The translations under genes were made by a program, and so were the position numbers. Shown here piece after piece: positions 36,807 through 45,900 of a stretch of DNA of 64,000 nt; within the stretch, counting starts at the first letter, position 1, and each line of letters opens with the position of its first letter. The notes beneath the pieces were generated by a model that was not told the DNA's origin, did not search any database, and worked only from the letters and a program-made list of their open reading frames with translations. The DNA is from an uncultured Acetobacterium sp. (GTDB lineage: Bacteria > Bacillota > Clostridia > Eubacteriales > Eubacteriaceae). The DNA is taken from the NCBI RefSeq assembly GCF_963664135.1, contig NZ_OY760905.1, positions 2,940,736 to 3,004,735 on the forward strand, written 5' to 3'.

Positions 36807-36943
36807 CACTTGTCATGTGGCGCATTAATCTCTATAATAAATACTAAATATAAAGAATACTGATACACTAGCCAGGACGAAATGGCGATTAAAAACCATA
36901 CCAGTGTGAATAGGACTGAAAATAGTTTAAGAGGGAGTAACAA

Positions 36944-37972
36944 ATGAGTTTTGAGTTGATCCAGGAGATTCCGTCGCCCGACGAAATAGTTAAAATGATG
37001 CCGCTGTCTGACGCCGGCAAAAAAATAAAAACAGAACGCGACCGAATGATCAGAAATGTTTTTGAAGGAAAAGATGACCGTTTTATTTTAATTATCGGTC
37101 CTTGTTCCGCTGATAATGAAACGGCAGTGATTGATTATGTCAACCGTTTGAGTAAGATCCAAAAAGAAGTAGAAGATAAAATTATCATTATCCCAAGAAT
37201 CTATACAAATAAGCCGAGAACCACTGGCGAAGGCTATAAGGGGATGCTCCATCAACCAGACGCCAATAAAAAGGCAAACATGGTTGAGGGCATTAAAGCG
37301 ATTCGTCAATTGCATATCCGATCCATCGAGGAAACCGGCTTATCCTGTGCCGATGAAATGTTGTATCCGGAAAATTACGCTTATTTGGAAGATTTATTAA
37401 GCTACGTGGCCATTGGTGCTCGATCAGTGGAAAACCAGAAACATCGTTTAACCGTCAGCGGTTTGGAGATTCCAGTAGGGATGAAAAATCCAACCAGCGG
37501 AGATATCACCGTCATGCTGAACTCCATTCAAGCAGCCCAGGCTGGGCATACCTTTATTTATCGGGGCTGGGAAGTAAAAACGTCAGGGAATCCGCTGACC
37601 CATGCAATCATGAGAGGTTCGGTAGATCAGCATGGTCGTAATTATCCTAATTATCACTATGAGGATATTATGCACCTGATCAGAATGTATGAAAAGCGGG
37701 ATTTTTCCTGTCCAGCAATTGTGATCGACTTGAATCACGCGAATTCAAACAAGCGTTTTGGTGAACAACCGCGAATCGCCCGGGAAGTGCTGCGCAATCG
37801 TCATTATGATGCTGATATGAAAAAATATGTCAAGGGACTGATGATCGAAAGCTATATTGAAGAAGGCAATCAACCAGTTGATGGTGGTGTTTATGGAAAA
37901 TCGATTACTGATTCCTGTTTAGGATGGAAGGCCTCGGAAGATTTGATTCGCACGATTGCCGAAAAAGTATAA
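36944..37972 (+). CDS. DAHP synthase, class I (AroF/G/H type)
   Basis: 342 residues, normal for the microbial class I-alpha enzyme. IIGPCSADN, IIIPRIYTNKPRTTGEGYKG, GARSVENQKHRLTVSGL and CPAIVIDLNHANSNKRF are all typical, including residues for phosphoenolpyruvate and metal binding. It condenses erythrose 4-phosphate and phosphoenolpyruvate, the first step of aromatic amino-acid synthesis. Like AroG it carries a short N-terminal extension that may give feedback control by an aromatic amino acid; which one cannot be read. A GAGGGAG site precedes the ATG. It stands alone and ends in a strong bidirectional terminator. Confidence 0.95.
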   Translation: MSFELIQEIPSPDEIVKMMPLSDAGKKIKTERDRMIRNVFEGKDDRFILIIGPCSADNETAVIDYVNRLSKIQKEVEDKIIIIPRIYTNKPRTTGEGYKGMLHQPDANKKANMVEGIKAIRQLHIRSIEETGLSCADEMLYPENYAYLEDLLSYVAIGARSVENQKHRLTVSGLEIPVGMKNPTSGDITVMLNSIQAAQAGHTFIYRGWEVKTSGNPLTHAIMRGSVDQHGRNYPNYHYEDIMHLIRMYEKRDFSCPAIVIDLNHANSNKRFGEQPRIAREVLRNRHYDADMKKYVKGLMIESYIEEGNQPVDGGVYGKSITDSCLGWKASEDLIRTIAEKV

Positions 37973-38002
37973 GTATCAATTGAACGATAAAAGCAAATAA
38001 AC

Positions 38003-38046
38003 AAAATGCCATGCGTCGATAAAAAAATCGACGCATGGCATTTTTC
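38003..38046. terminator. Strong bidirectional hairpin terminator
   Basis: AAAATGCCATGCGTCGAT (38003-38020) pairs with ATCGACGCATGGCATTTT (38027-38044), with A-run before and T-run after, between the convergent DAHP synthase and DUF2252 genes. Confidence 0.9.
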
Positions 38047-38056
38047 GTATTAGTAA

Positions 38057-39406
38057 CTAAGACTTTTTATAAATCTCAAAATCTCTGTAAATCTGTTTGG
38101 CATAGGCATCACACCATTTGACAATGGCATGATCAAATTCATCTGAGCTGCCCAGATAGCCGGTAACCCAGTTGGCATTCCGGCTTTGAGCATGAGCCCG
38201 AGCCAGAACGACACCGCAATCGGTAACATATTGTTTAAAGGCATCATAATTAAGGGTATCCAGTTCAATCGATCCTTTCATATCGCGAAATTGACGGACA
38301 TAAAAGTCCAGCCCGTTCTCGGTCTGAAAGTGACCAAGGAAGGGATCCGACGCGGATTGAAGAATTTGCTGATGACTGACAACGCGGTAACCATGACCGT
38401 GTTTAGTGGAGAGGGTATCCGGGGTTGTAAAATTCGGTCGATTAAACCGTGAAATTACCGATTCGTTAGCTTGTTTGATTTGTAAGACTAAGTGACTTTC
38501 ATCCTCACAAGTAAGTACTAGCAGAAAGCACTGGGTACCCACACTACCAACGCCAACGACCCGACGCGCCACATCGGTCAGAATGTGCTGGGAGAGGAGC
38601 AATTTGACATCGGGTCGCACACTTTTTAAATAATGGTTATAATTTTTTTCCACCTGTAAGACCATTTGGGGCTCAAGATGGGTAAGCACTGGCGGATTTT
38701 CAATAAAAATCCGGCGTCCAAATTGGTCAGCCTGAGTTGTTTTTTTGATTACCTGATCGGAGGTGCGTTTTTTGGCTTTTTCAGTAATTTTTTCAAAAGA
38801 CATCCGGGAAGATTTAGAAAAACTATCTAAGAATAATTTTTCATCGCCACTGACAAAATATCGCTCCAGTGAAGTGATGTTCATAATGGCCCGAAGGCCC
38901 AGTCGATAATAGGTGCTGGCTTGAAGAGCCGCATCATGAATCTGGTCTTTATTAAAACCCAGATCTTCACCGGCAAGGATAATGCTGGTCACCAGGCGTT
39001 TGAGATCCCATTCCCAGGGTCCTGGGGCAGCTTCATCAAAATCGTTGAGTTCGAAAATCAGATGTCTTTCAGGTGACGCATAGAGTCCGAAGTTACCGAT
39101 ATGGGCATCCCCACAAATAACAAGTTGAGAACCCGTAACTGTTTGACCGGCCAGATCATTTGCCATGATAATGGCGGTACCCCGATAGTAGGTAAAAGGT
39201 GATACGGACATGCGTTCTTTTCTTAAAGCCAGCAGATCCGGCAATCGATTTTTATTCTGTTCGTCAATGATGGCAACCGGATCGCGATTCACCGGGTTAA
39301 ATACCGCATGGGTTGAAAAAGGGATTTTATCTCGGACTGCCTTACCATTGTTACGGCTATCTTTGGCATTGGGTAGGATCTGGCTCTTGGTGAGTCCATA
39401 AAGCAT
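38057..39406 (-). CDS. DUF2252 family protein, full-length copy
   Basis: 449 residues. ATG at 39406 is chosen because GGAGG lies 7 bases upstream and because the paralogue at 62104 starts at the same point (MILYGLNKNQ against MLYGLTKSQ); a longer frame to 39478 has no ribosome site. DUF2252 (COG4320) proteins contain a CGDAHIGNFG motif and a later NDFDEAAPGPWEWDLKRL motif, similar to the HGDxxxxN and D-x-D elements of aminoglycoside-kinase folds, so a phosphotransferase activity is suspected but not established. The C-terminal part has GVVLARAHAQSRNANWVTGY. It stands alone, convergent with the DAHP synthase gene. Confidence 0.85.
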   Translation of the reverse strand: MLYGLTKSQILPNAKDSRNNGKAVRDKIPFSTHAVFNPVNRDPVAIIDEQNKNRLPDLLALRKERMSVSPFTYYRGTAIIMANDLAGQTVTGSQLVICGDAHIGNFGLYASPERHLIFELNDFDEAAPGPWEWDLKRLVTSIILAGEDLGFNKDQIHDAALQASTYYRLGLRAIMNITSLERYFVSGDEKLFLDSFSKSSRMSFEKITEKAKKRTSDQVIKKTTQADQFGRRIFIENPPVLTHLEPQMVLQVEKNYNHYLKSVRPDVKLLLSQHILTDVARRVVGVGSVGTQCFLLVLTCEDESHLVLQIKQANESVISRFNRPNFTTPDTLSTKHGHGYRVVSHQQILQSASDPFLGHFQTENGLDFYVRQFRDMKGSIELDTLNYDAFKQYVTDCGVVLARAHAQSRNANWVTGYLGSSDEFDHAIVKWCDAYAKQIYRDFEIYKKS

Positions 39407-39654
39407 GGTAGTTCCTCCTGAAAAAAGAATCAAAGTTAAAATGGTTTTAGATAATATCTTTTTACGATTATATCTCATATTCAGTCATTAATCCATGCAA
39501 GAATTTCTCAAATTGATTTAATATTTAACGAGCGGTCATTTCATATCAAAATATCGGGAATAGGGTAATGGGATCCAAATTCATGACTAAATGGAGAATG
39601 AAAGGGTATTTAATTAAAATACTATAATTTGAGAGTATGATTTTAAGAATTTAA

Positions 39655-41436
39655 ATGACAAAAAAATTTATTGAAAGGGTTATGAAAAGTGTGAATCACA
39701 TGTTCAAACAAAGGGTCATTGAGGGAATGCTGTTCATAAGAAAAATGTTCAGACGTCTAAACATCAACCCTTCCGATGATGAAACAATCAGTAATGCGGA
39801 TAGAGATCTCAATTATTTAAAAAATCAGCTGTTTTATACAGTAGCATTCTATTTTATTATTCTAGGTCCGATACTTTTCTTTTATGGTGCCTATTTATTT
39901 TATCAAGAAGGTAAATTTGTTGTAGCCACTATTGAGTTTGCATTATATTTTCTTTCGTTGGTGGTGCTCATCAATCAAAGAATTAATATCAATATTAAAA
40001 AAATATATCTTATCAGTATGGGTTATTTTGCCAGTTTGCTGGTACTCATTGTTGCTGGACCCATGGGGGCTGGGATGGTATGTGTGATGGTGGTGCTGGT
40101 TTTATCGGGTTCACTGTTAGAAAAGAAACAAACTTTTATATTTATTGTTTTAAACTTCTTTTCATTTATGGTGATTACTATATTACTGGCAGTTGGATTC
40201 TTTCATGAATTTACGATCAATGATTATGGGACCAGATGGCCGATTGTTTCGTTAAGCAGTCAGGTTTTAGGAATTGGCTTACTGTTTCTGATTCAAACCA
40301 TTTATAATGGACTGGTGAATCAAGCGAAAATAATTGTCAGGTCCAAAGAAACGATCCAGGAGAGCGAACAGAAATATCGCTATCTCAGTTATCATGATCA
40401 TTTGACGGGGTTATACAACCGGTTGTTCTGGGAAGAAGAACAGAAACGAATTGATATGGAGAATCAACTGCCCATCTCAGTAATCGTTGGTGATATTAAT
40501 GGGATCAAACTAATGAATGATGCCTTTGGTCACGAAGCTGGCGATCGAATTATTTTGGAAACAGCAAAAATTATGGAAGCTTGTTGTCATAATAATGAAG
40601 TGGTGGCCAGAACCGGTGGGGATGAATTCAGCATCCTGTTGCCTAAAACAACACGAGAAATGGCATTAAAATGTATGTCGGAAATAAAACAATCGTTTCG
40701 CTTGTACAATCGACGTATTCTGAATGAGGCCTTCCATATCAATGTTGCGCTAGGAACCGGAACAAAAGAAACACCCTATGGCAATTTGAAAGAAACCATC
40801 AAAACAGCAGAAATGCATATGAATCAAAGAAAGCTTTTAGAGCAGCGGAGTTCACACAGTGCGATTATTTCTTCTATCAAGGCAACGATGTATGAAAAAA
40901 GCCATGAAACAGAAGAACATTCGGAACGATTAGCAGCCTTATCCAGGAAGGTTGGTGAAGCATTGCATTTATCACAAATGGAGCTGGATAATCTCGAACT
41001 GTTGGCGACCCTTCATGACATTGGCAAGGTGGGGATTGATGACCGCATTTTAGGAAAACCGGAAAAACTGAATGATGAGGAGTGGATTGAAATGAAAAAA
41101 CATCCAGAGATCGGATATCGTATCGCAGTTGCTTCCCCGGAGCTGGTGTTAATTTCAGAATATATTCTCAGTCATCATGAACATTGGGATGGCAGCGGGT
41201 ATCCTAAGGGTCTGACCGGAGAAGACATTCCGCTTTTGTCGCGCATCATCGGCATTACCGATGCCTATGATGCCATGACTGAAAACCGCGTCTATCAACG
41301 TGCAACAGATAAAGAATCCGCATTAAGAGAAATTGAGAAAAATGCCGGATCTCAGTTTGATCCTGAAATCGTAGCATTGTTTATAAAAATTATGAAAGAA
41401 ACAGAAGGCATTGATCCCGGACGTAAAAAGCGATAA
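39655..41436 (+). CDS. Membrane GGDEF plus HD-GYP cyclic-di-GMP enzyme
   Basis: 593 residues. A basic N-terminus is followed by six hydrophobic helices between about residues 60 and 225. A GGDEF domain follows with RTGGDEFSILLPKT near residue 321, then an HD-GYP domain with HDIGKVGIDDRIL near 455 and HHEHWDGSGYPKGLTGEDIP near 506. It could both make and break cyclic di-GMP; the diguanylate cyclase motif is intact, and the HD-GYP metal-binding His/Asp residues are present. The start at 39655 has a poor ribosome site, and ATG at 39682 follows an AAAGGG too closely, so the exact start is uncertain. A terminator follows. Confidence 0.9.
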   Translation: MTKKFIERVMKSVNHMFKQRVIEGMLFIRKMFRRLNINPSDDETISNADRDLNYLKNQLFYTVAFYFIILGPILFFYGAYLFYQEGKFVVATIEFALYFLSLVVLINQRININIKKIYLISMGYFASLLVLIVAGPMGAGMVCVMVVLVLSGSLLEKKQTFIFIVLNFFSFMVITILLAVGFFHEFTINDYGTRWPIVSLSSQVLGIGLLFLIQTIYNGLVNQAKIIVRSKETIQESEQKYRYLSYHDHLTGLYNRLFWEEEQKRIDMENQLPISVIVGDINGIKLMNDAFGHEAGDRIILETAKIMEACCHNNEVVARTGGDEFSILLPKTTREMALKCMSEIKQSFRLYNRRILNEAFHINVALGTGTKETPYGNLKETIKTAEMHMNQRKLLEQRSSHSAIISSIKATMYEKSHETEEHSERLAALSRKVGEALHLSQMELDNLELLATLHDIGKVGIDDRILGKPEKLNDEEWIEMKKHPEIGYRIAVASPELVLISEYILSHHEHWDGSGYPKGLTGEDIPLLSRIIGITDAYDAMTENRVYQRATDKESALREIEKNAGSQFDPEIVALFIKIMKETEGIDPGRKKR

Positions 41437-41463
41437 TGGAAAATTAAATACTATTCATAAGCA

Positions 41464-41492
41464 GCGGCTGACTCCTGAAAAGAGTCAGCCGC
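41464..41492. terminator. Hairpin terminator between convergent genes
   Basis: GCGGCTGACTC (41464-41474) pairs exactly with GAGTCAGCCGC (41482-41492). Confidence 0.65.
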
Positions 41493-41573
41493 ATTTAGAT
41501 TATTAATAAAAAATATATGATCGAACAGCAAAACTGTGAATTTACAAGCTAAGTTATCAATTTAAACGGCTAG

Positions 41574-42356
41574 CTAGTCGAGAAACATGTTAATAATTAA
41601 GCTGAATTTATCAGGATATTGAAACATTAAGGCATGCCCAGCTTCAGCAATTAAAACGAGTTTGGAGTTAGGAAGTTTACTGGCCAGATATTCGGAATTT
41701 TTCGAGGGCAAAATCAAATCATCATTTCCGTCAATAACCAGGGTTTCGTGGTGGAGAAAGGGTATTCGGTTACAGGTTCCTTCCCATTTATTAATGGCCT
41801 CGGCCTGTTTGATAATCGTTTCCGAATTCATATTCCCTAATGGCCGTTGAAATATTTCCCGAATCCGATCTTGATTATGCTTGATCCAGGTTGCCGGAAA
41901 AATAAGACGCAACCAATCGTTCCCTTTTTCAGTAGAAGCACCTAATGAATTTTCAAGTTTGGATAAAACTTCCGGTTCTGGGGGGAAAATTTCAGGATGA
42001 CATAGAGAAGCATAAAGGATCAATTTGTTAACGTTTTCAGGATGCCTCAGAGCTAATTCCTGAGCAATCGAAGCACCCATGGACCATCCCAGGACATGGG
42101 CTTTTTCGATATTCAAGGCACTCATCAATTCATAGGTATCATCAGCAAATTGCTCAATTGTAAACGGCTTATGACCCGAACTGGTTTTTCCCATGCCACG
42201 GTTATCAAATACAATGACCTTGTATTTTTTAGAAAATGAACGAAGGAGCCGTTCTTCCCATAAATTCATGGTACCCCCATAACCCATTATTAAAAGCAGA
42301 GGATACCCGTCTCCGTAAATTCGGTAGCTTAACTTAATGTCTTCAACTTTTACCAT
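41574..42356 (-). CDS. Alpha/beta-fold hydrolase
   Basis: 260 residues from the ATG at 42356, preceded by AGAGAGGTG. The catalytic triad is visible: Ser in HVLGWSMGASIAQ, Asp in VIDGNDDLILP and His in EAGHALMF. The oxyanion-hole region is LLLIMGYGGTMNLW, followed by VIVFDNRGMGKTS, typical of the epoxide hydrolase/haloperoxidase-like group. It is cytosolic. The substrate cannot be inferred. A longer frame to 42425 has no ribosome site. Confidence 0.88.
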   Translation of the reverse strand: MVKVEDIKLSYRIYGDGYPLLLIMGYGGTMNLWEERLLRSFSKKYKVIVFDNRGMGKTSSGHKPFTIEQFADDTYELMSALNIEKAHVLGWSMGASIAQELALRHPENVNKLILYASLCHPEIFPPEPEVLSKLENSLGASTEKGNDWLRLIFPATWIKHNQDRIREIFQRPLGNMNSETIIKQAEAINKWEGTCNRIPFLHHETLVIDGNDDLILPSKNSEYLASKLPNSKLVLIAEAGHALMFQYPDKFSLIINMFLD

Positions 42357-42940
42357 AACAACACCTCTCTTTATTGAACTAATCACCGTATATTTAATAC
42401 CCACAAAACGGGAATATATTAACATAAAAGTATAAAAAATTGAAAAAATATGTTAAATTAGGTGGTGAAATGGCTAAAATCGTTGTGATTGGGAAAATAT
42501 CGATAAGCAAGTATTGGATATTTACAAAAGAGTTACAAACGTTTACAACATAACCATTTACTTATGGAACAAACATGATACAATATAATTGAATTAAGAA
42601 TCAACTAATCTTTTTCCAATTGAATGATTTGATCATTGAAAAGTAAATAATCGCTTGACTGAATGATCGAAATTAAGGAGAAGACGATCGGCTTAGCATT
42701 TAAAGCTAAAAAGATAGAACTTCGAGGAATTAATTTCATCGAACATCGACTCTACTATGTAGCATCATTGATATGTTAATTGCATAGTTAATCACCGTTA
42801 GATTTATTTGAGATCGGTATTCTGATTATGAAAAACTGCATGTAATATTATAAAAATAATATTACAAAATGTGGTCATAATAAAAGATAATGGATTGAGG
42901 GTAGGTAATCGACGTGAGAAGAGAGGATGGTTTTTAATAA

Positions 42941-43141
42941 AATTCGGAGAAACAAAAGGGTGAGATTTGGACGAAAGAACAAATTGTTCAGAAATTTATT
43001 TTATTGAAAAAAAACGGTATGCAAATACTGGAAAAAGATAAGAATAAAGAGTACGATAATCCCCAACAAGTGAGCATTTACGATGGAAAAGTGAGAAAGA
43101 AGATTTTTGAAAAACAGAAAGGGGTGAGTCCCAAACAATGA
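42941..43141 (+). CDS. Possible small ORF or gene remnant before a terminator
   Basis: A 66-codon open frame reads EIWTKEQIVQKFILLKKNG, then an in-frame ATG and EYDNPQQVSIYDGKVRKKIF, ending 22 bases before a terminator hairpin. No ATG exists at the beginning; the internal ATG at 43019 would give 40 residues. The composition looks coding. The family is not recognised. Confidence 0.3.
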   Translation, partial: NSEKQKGEIWTKEQIVQKFILLKKNGMQILEKDKNKEYDNPQQVSIYDGKVRKKIFEKQKGVSPKQ

Positions 43142-43163
43142 CAACTGAGATTGTAAGCTGAGG

Positions 43164-43207
43164 CCGATTCTACAGAAATAAGTGTAGAATCGGTTTTCAG
43201 CATTTTT
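43164..43207 (+). terminator. Hairpin terminator closing the unexplained region
   Basis: CCGATTCTACA (43164-43174) pairs exactly with TGTAGAATCGG (43183-43193), followed by TTTT and, after CAGCA, TTTTTT. Confidence 0.75.
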
Positions 43208-43285
43208 TGTGTTTAATTAAAGTTATTTTTATAGCTGATTGGGTAAAAAAGGCTACAGTAAGTAAATGATGTTGGGAGATTTAGC

Positions 43286-44332
43286 ATGATTGATTATCTT
43301 AAAAATGGTTTATTCAATATCAAATCCGATCAAATGGATGCCAATGCCATCCATGAAAGTATTGTCGCCGGCGTTAAGCTAAAGGGTGCGCCGCTGATTA
43401 TACTTTTTTGTGCAATTATTGTCGCATCTGTTGGTCTGAACACCAATTCAACCGCAGTCATTATCGGTGCGATGCTAATATCACCGTTAATGAACCCGAT
43501 TATTGCCATGGGTTACAGTCTCGCAACCTATGATGGATTACTGCTGCGAAATGCGGCCATTAATTTCCTGATCCAAATTATCATTGCTTTAATTGGCGCT
43601 TCGATTTATTTTTCACTGACACCTATTCATGAAGCAACCAGCGAATTAATGGCCAGAACAGGCCCTTCTTTTTTTGATATGCTGATCGCATTTTTTGGTG
43701 GAACCGCAGGGGTTATCGGTATAACCCGAAAAGAGAAAACCAATGTCATCCCGGGAGTGGCCATTGCCACGGCGTTAATGCCACCAATGTGTACCGTTGG
43801 TTATGGGATCGCCAACAGTAATCCAAATTATATTTTTCCGGCCGCTTATTTGTTTCTGATCAATGCTTTTTTTATCATGCTGGCCACCTTTGCCTTTTGT
43901 AAGTTGCTCCAACTCAAACAGGCTGAGGTGGTTAAAGAGCGTTTCAACAAGATCTTGAAGCGAGGGATCATTATCGGGATGATTTTGATCACCATTCCAG
44001 CGGCGGTTTCTGCGGGATATGTAGCCGTTGACTCAATTATGAATAATACCTTAACCGGTAAAGTGCAATCATTTGTAAATACGGAGGTGAATTCATCGAC
44101 AGCCACGACTATGCGAGCAACCATTGACCCGGAGACAAAAAATCTGCGGCTGGATCTGATCGGTGATGTTTATGAGCCTGAGCAGATCGATACGATGACA
44201 GCAGCAATGGATCACTATGGATTGGGAGATTATCACCTGGAAGTCGTTCAGGATATCAGGACGACACTCTTTAATTATTTTGAAAATGTGAATAGCTCCG
44301 GGATTCTGGATGGTGAGATAGTAATTGTTTAA
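43286..44332 (+). CDS. DUF389 integral membrane protein
   Basis: 348 residues. An N-terminal cytosolic segment is followed by six or seven helices between about residues 35 and 255, then a C-terminal soluble domain of about 90 residues. Family signatures are IVASVGLNTNSTAVIIGAML, ISPLMNPIIAMGYSLA, and PGVAIATALMPPMCTVGYGI, which match DUF389/TIGR00341 proteins. The function is unknown; transport has been suggested from the fold. The ATG is preceded by a GGGAG site. It is convergent with the gltBD operon. Confidence 0.85.
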   Translation: MIDYLKNGLFNIKSDQMDANAIHESIVAGVKLKGAPLIILFCAIIVASVGLNTNSTAVIIGAMLISPLMNPIIAMGYSLATYDGLLLRNAAINFLIQIIIALIGASIYFSLTPIHEATSELMARTGPSFFDMLIAFFGGTAGVIGITRKEKTNVIPGVAIATALMPPMCTVGYGIANSNPNYIFPAAYLFLINAFFIMLATFAFCKLLQLKQAEVVKERFNKILKRGIIIGMILITIPAAVSAGYVAVDSIMNNTLTGKVQSFVNTEVNSSTATTMRATIDPETKNLRLDLIGDVYEPEQIDTMTAAMDHYGLGDYHLEVVQDIRTTLFNYFENVNSSGILDGEIVIV

Positions 44333-44358
44333 AATTCAAGCATATTATTAAAAAATAA

Positions 44359-44395
44359 AACAGCCCCAAGATTCAGAACGAATCTTGGGGCTGTT
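44359..44395 (-). terminator. Terminator of the gltBD operon
   Basis: Sixteen-base arms at 44359-44374 and 44380-44395 pair perfectly; on the minus strand the stem runs into TTTTATTTTTTAAT. It also lies after the convergent DUF389 gene. Confidence 0.88.
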
Positions 44396-44407
44396 AGGCG
44401 TAAGGCT

Positions 44408-45883
44408 TTATTTTGTTTCTAAATAAGCATGGCAGGCTCTCGCTGCTTCACGGCCTTCGTTAATCGCCCAGACAACCAGGCTTTGGCCGCGGCGGACATC
44501 ACCGGCAGCAAAAATACTGTCGGCACTGGTCTGGTAAACACCGTAATCGGCTTTGATATTGGAACGAGGATCCCGTTCCAGGCTCAATTGGTCAACCAAT
44601 TGATCATCCGGTCCCAGGAATCCCATGGCCAGTAAAACAATATCGGCCGGTAAGATTTTCTCAGTTCCGGCAATTTCTGTCATGGTCATTCGGCCGGTTT
44701 CATCGGCAACCCATTCGATTTCGACGGTGTGTACTGCGGTCACATTGCCATCGGCATCGCCTACTATTCTTTTAGTGGTGGTGCAGTATTGGCGGGGATC
44801 GTTGCCATAAATAGCGACCGCTTCTTCCTGGCCATAATCCAGTTTATAGGTTTTGGGCCATTCCGGCCAGGGATTCCCTTCCGCCCGGGTTGTCGGTGGC
44901 TTCGGCATAATTTCCAATTGTAGTACGCTTTTACAGCCATGACGGATGGAGGTGGCAACACAGTCGGTCCCGGTGTCACCACCGCCGATAATGACCACAT
45001 GCTTGTCTTTTGCTGAGGTATAGTTGCCATCGGCTAAATTGGAATCCAACAGGCTTTTGGTATTCGCTGATAAAAAGTCAATCGCAAAATCAACGCCTTT
45101 GAGGTTTCGACCTTCTACCGGCAAGTCCCGGGGTTTGGTGGCACCGCAACATAAAACGACGGCATCATAATCAGCTTTAAGATCAGCAACGGAATAATCT
45201 TTACCGACCTCAGTGCCGGTGACAAAGTTGATGCCTTCAGCGGTCATCAGGTCGACCCGGCGCTGAACCACATCAATTTTGTCTAGTTTCATATTGGGAA
45301 TGCCATACATTAATAGTCCGCCAATGCGATCAGCCCGTTCGTAGACCGTAACATTATGGCCGGCTTTGTTCAGCTCAGCAGCACAGGCCAGTCCGGCCGG
45401 GCCAGAACCGACAACGGCGATTTTCTTGTCCGTGCGATTTTTCGGTGGATTTGCGGCAATCCAGCCTTCTTTAAAAGCGTGGTCAATAATCGCGCATTCA
45501 TTGGTTTTAATGGTAACCTGAGGCTCGTTCAGGCCGACGGTGCAGGCACCTTCACAGGGAGCGGGGCAAACCCGTCCAGTGAATTCTGGAAAATTGTTGG
45601 TCTTAAGGAGTCGGACTAAAGCCTCTTTCCATAAACCTTTATAAATCATATCATTCCATTCTGGAATTAAATTATGAATCGGGCAGCCAGAAGCACCGCC
45701 GGCGATCATCATCCCGGAATGGCAGTAGGGAACGCCGCAATCCATACAGCGGGCTCCTTGTATTTGTTGGACTTCTTCTGGAAGCTCCAAATGGAATTCC
45801 TGCCAATCTTTAATCCGTTCGAGAGGTTCCCGATCTTTGGGTACTTCGCGTGTATATTCTAAAAATCCTGTTGATTTTCCCAT
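44408..45883 (-). CDS. gltD: Glutamate synthase small subunit
   Basis: 491 residues. N-terminal [4Fe-4S] cluster cysteines are in [14 protein letters not shown] and [15 protein letters not shown] binding is at [20 protein letters not shown] and NADPH binding at [19 protein letters not shown]. It transfers electrons from NADPH to GltB, which converts glutamine and 2-oxoglutarate to two glutamates. The gene follows gltB by 17 bases and is closed by a strong terminator. Together with nitrogenase it completes the route from N2 through the glutamine synthetase/GOGAT cycle; glnA itself is not in the window. Confidence 0.95.
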   Translation of the reverse strand: MGKSTGFLEYTREVPKDREPLERIKDWQEFHLELPEEVQQIQGARCMDCGVPYCHSGMMIAGGASGCPIHNLIPEWNDMIYKGLWKEALVRLLKTNNFPEFTGRVCPAPCEGACTVGLNEPQVTIKTNECAIIDHAFKEGWIAANPPKNRTDKKIAVVGSGPAGLACAAELNKAGHNVTVYERADRIGGLLMYGIPNMKLDKIDVVQRRVDLMTAEGINFVTGTEVGKDYSVADLKADYDAVVLCCGATKPRDLPVEGRNLKGVDFAIDFLSANTKSLLDSNLADGNYTSAKDKHVVIIGGGDTGTDCVATSIRHGCKSVLQLEIMPKPPTTRAEGNPWPEWPKTYKLDYGQEEAVAIYGNDPRQYCTTTKRIVGDADGNVTAVHTVEIEWVADETGRMTMTEIAGTEKILPADIVLLAMGFLGPDDQLVDQLSLERDPRSNIKADYGVYQTSADSIFAAGDVRRGQSLVVWAINEGREAARACHAYLETK

Positions 45884-45900
45884 AATTGTTTACCTCCTCA

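Larger units (their letters stand above)
42357..43285. other. Long intergenic region, 929 bases, no clear gene
   Basis: AT-rich. On the plus strand there are three short frames: 42470-42553 with an AGGTGG site (27 residues, MAKIVVIGKISISKYWIF), one starting ATG at 42664 (38 residues, MIEIKEKTIGLAFKAKKIEL), and one ending at 43141. The stretch ends in a good terminator (43164-43207), which implies that something here is transcribed. It could be a decayed gene, small-peptide genes or a non-coding RNA. Confidence 0.5.

Noticed and set aside
39407..39478. N-terminal extension of the DUF2252 protein with a signal-like helix
   Set aside because: The upstream ATG has no ribosome site, while the ATG at 39406 has GGAGG and matches the start of the paralogue.
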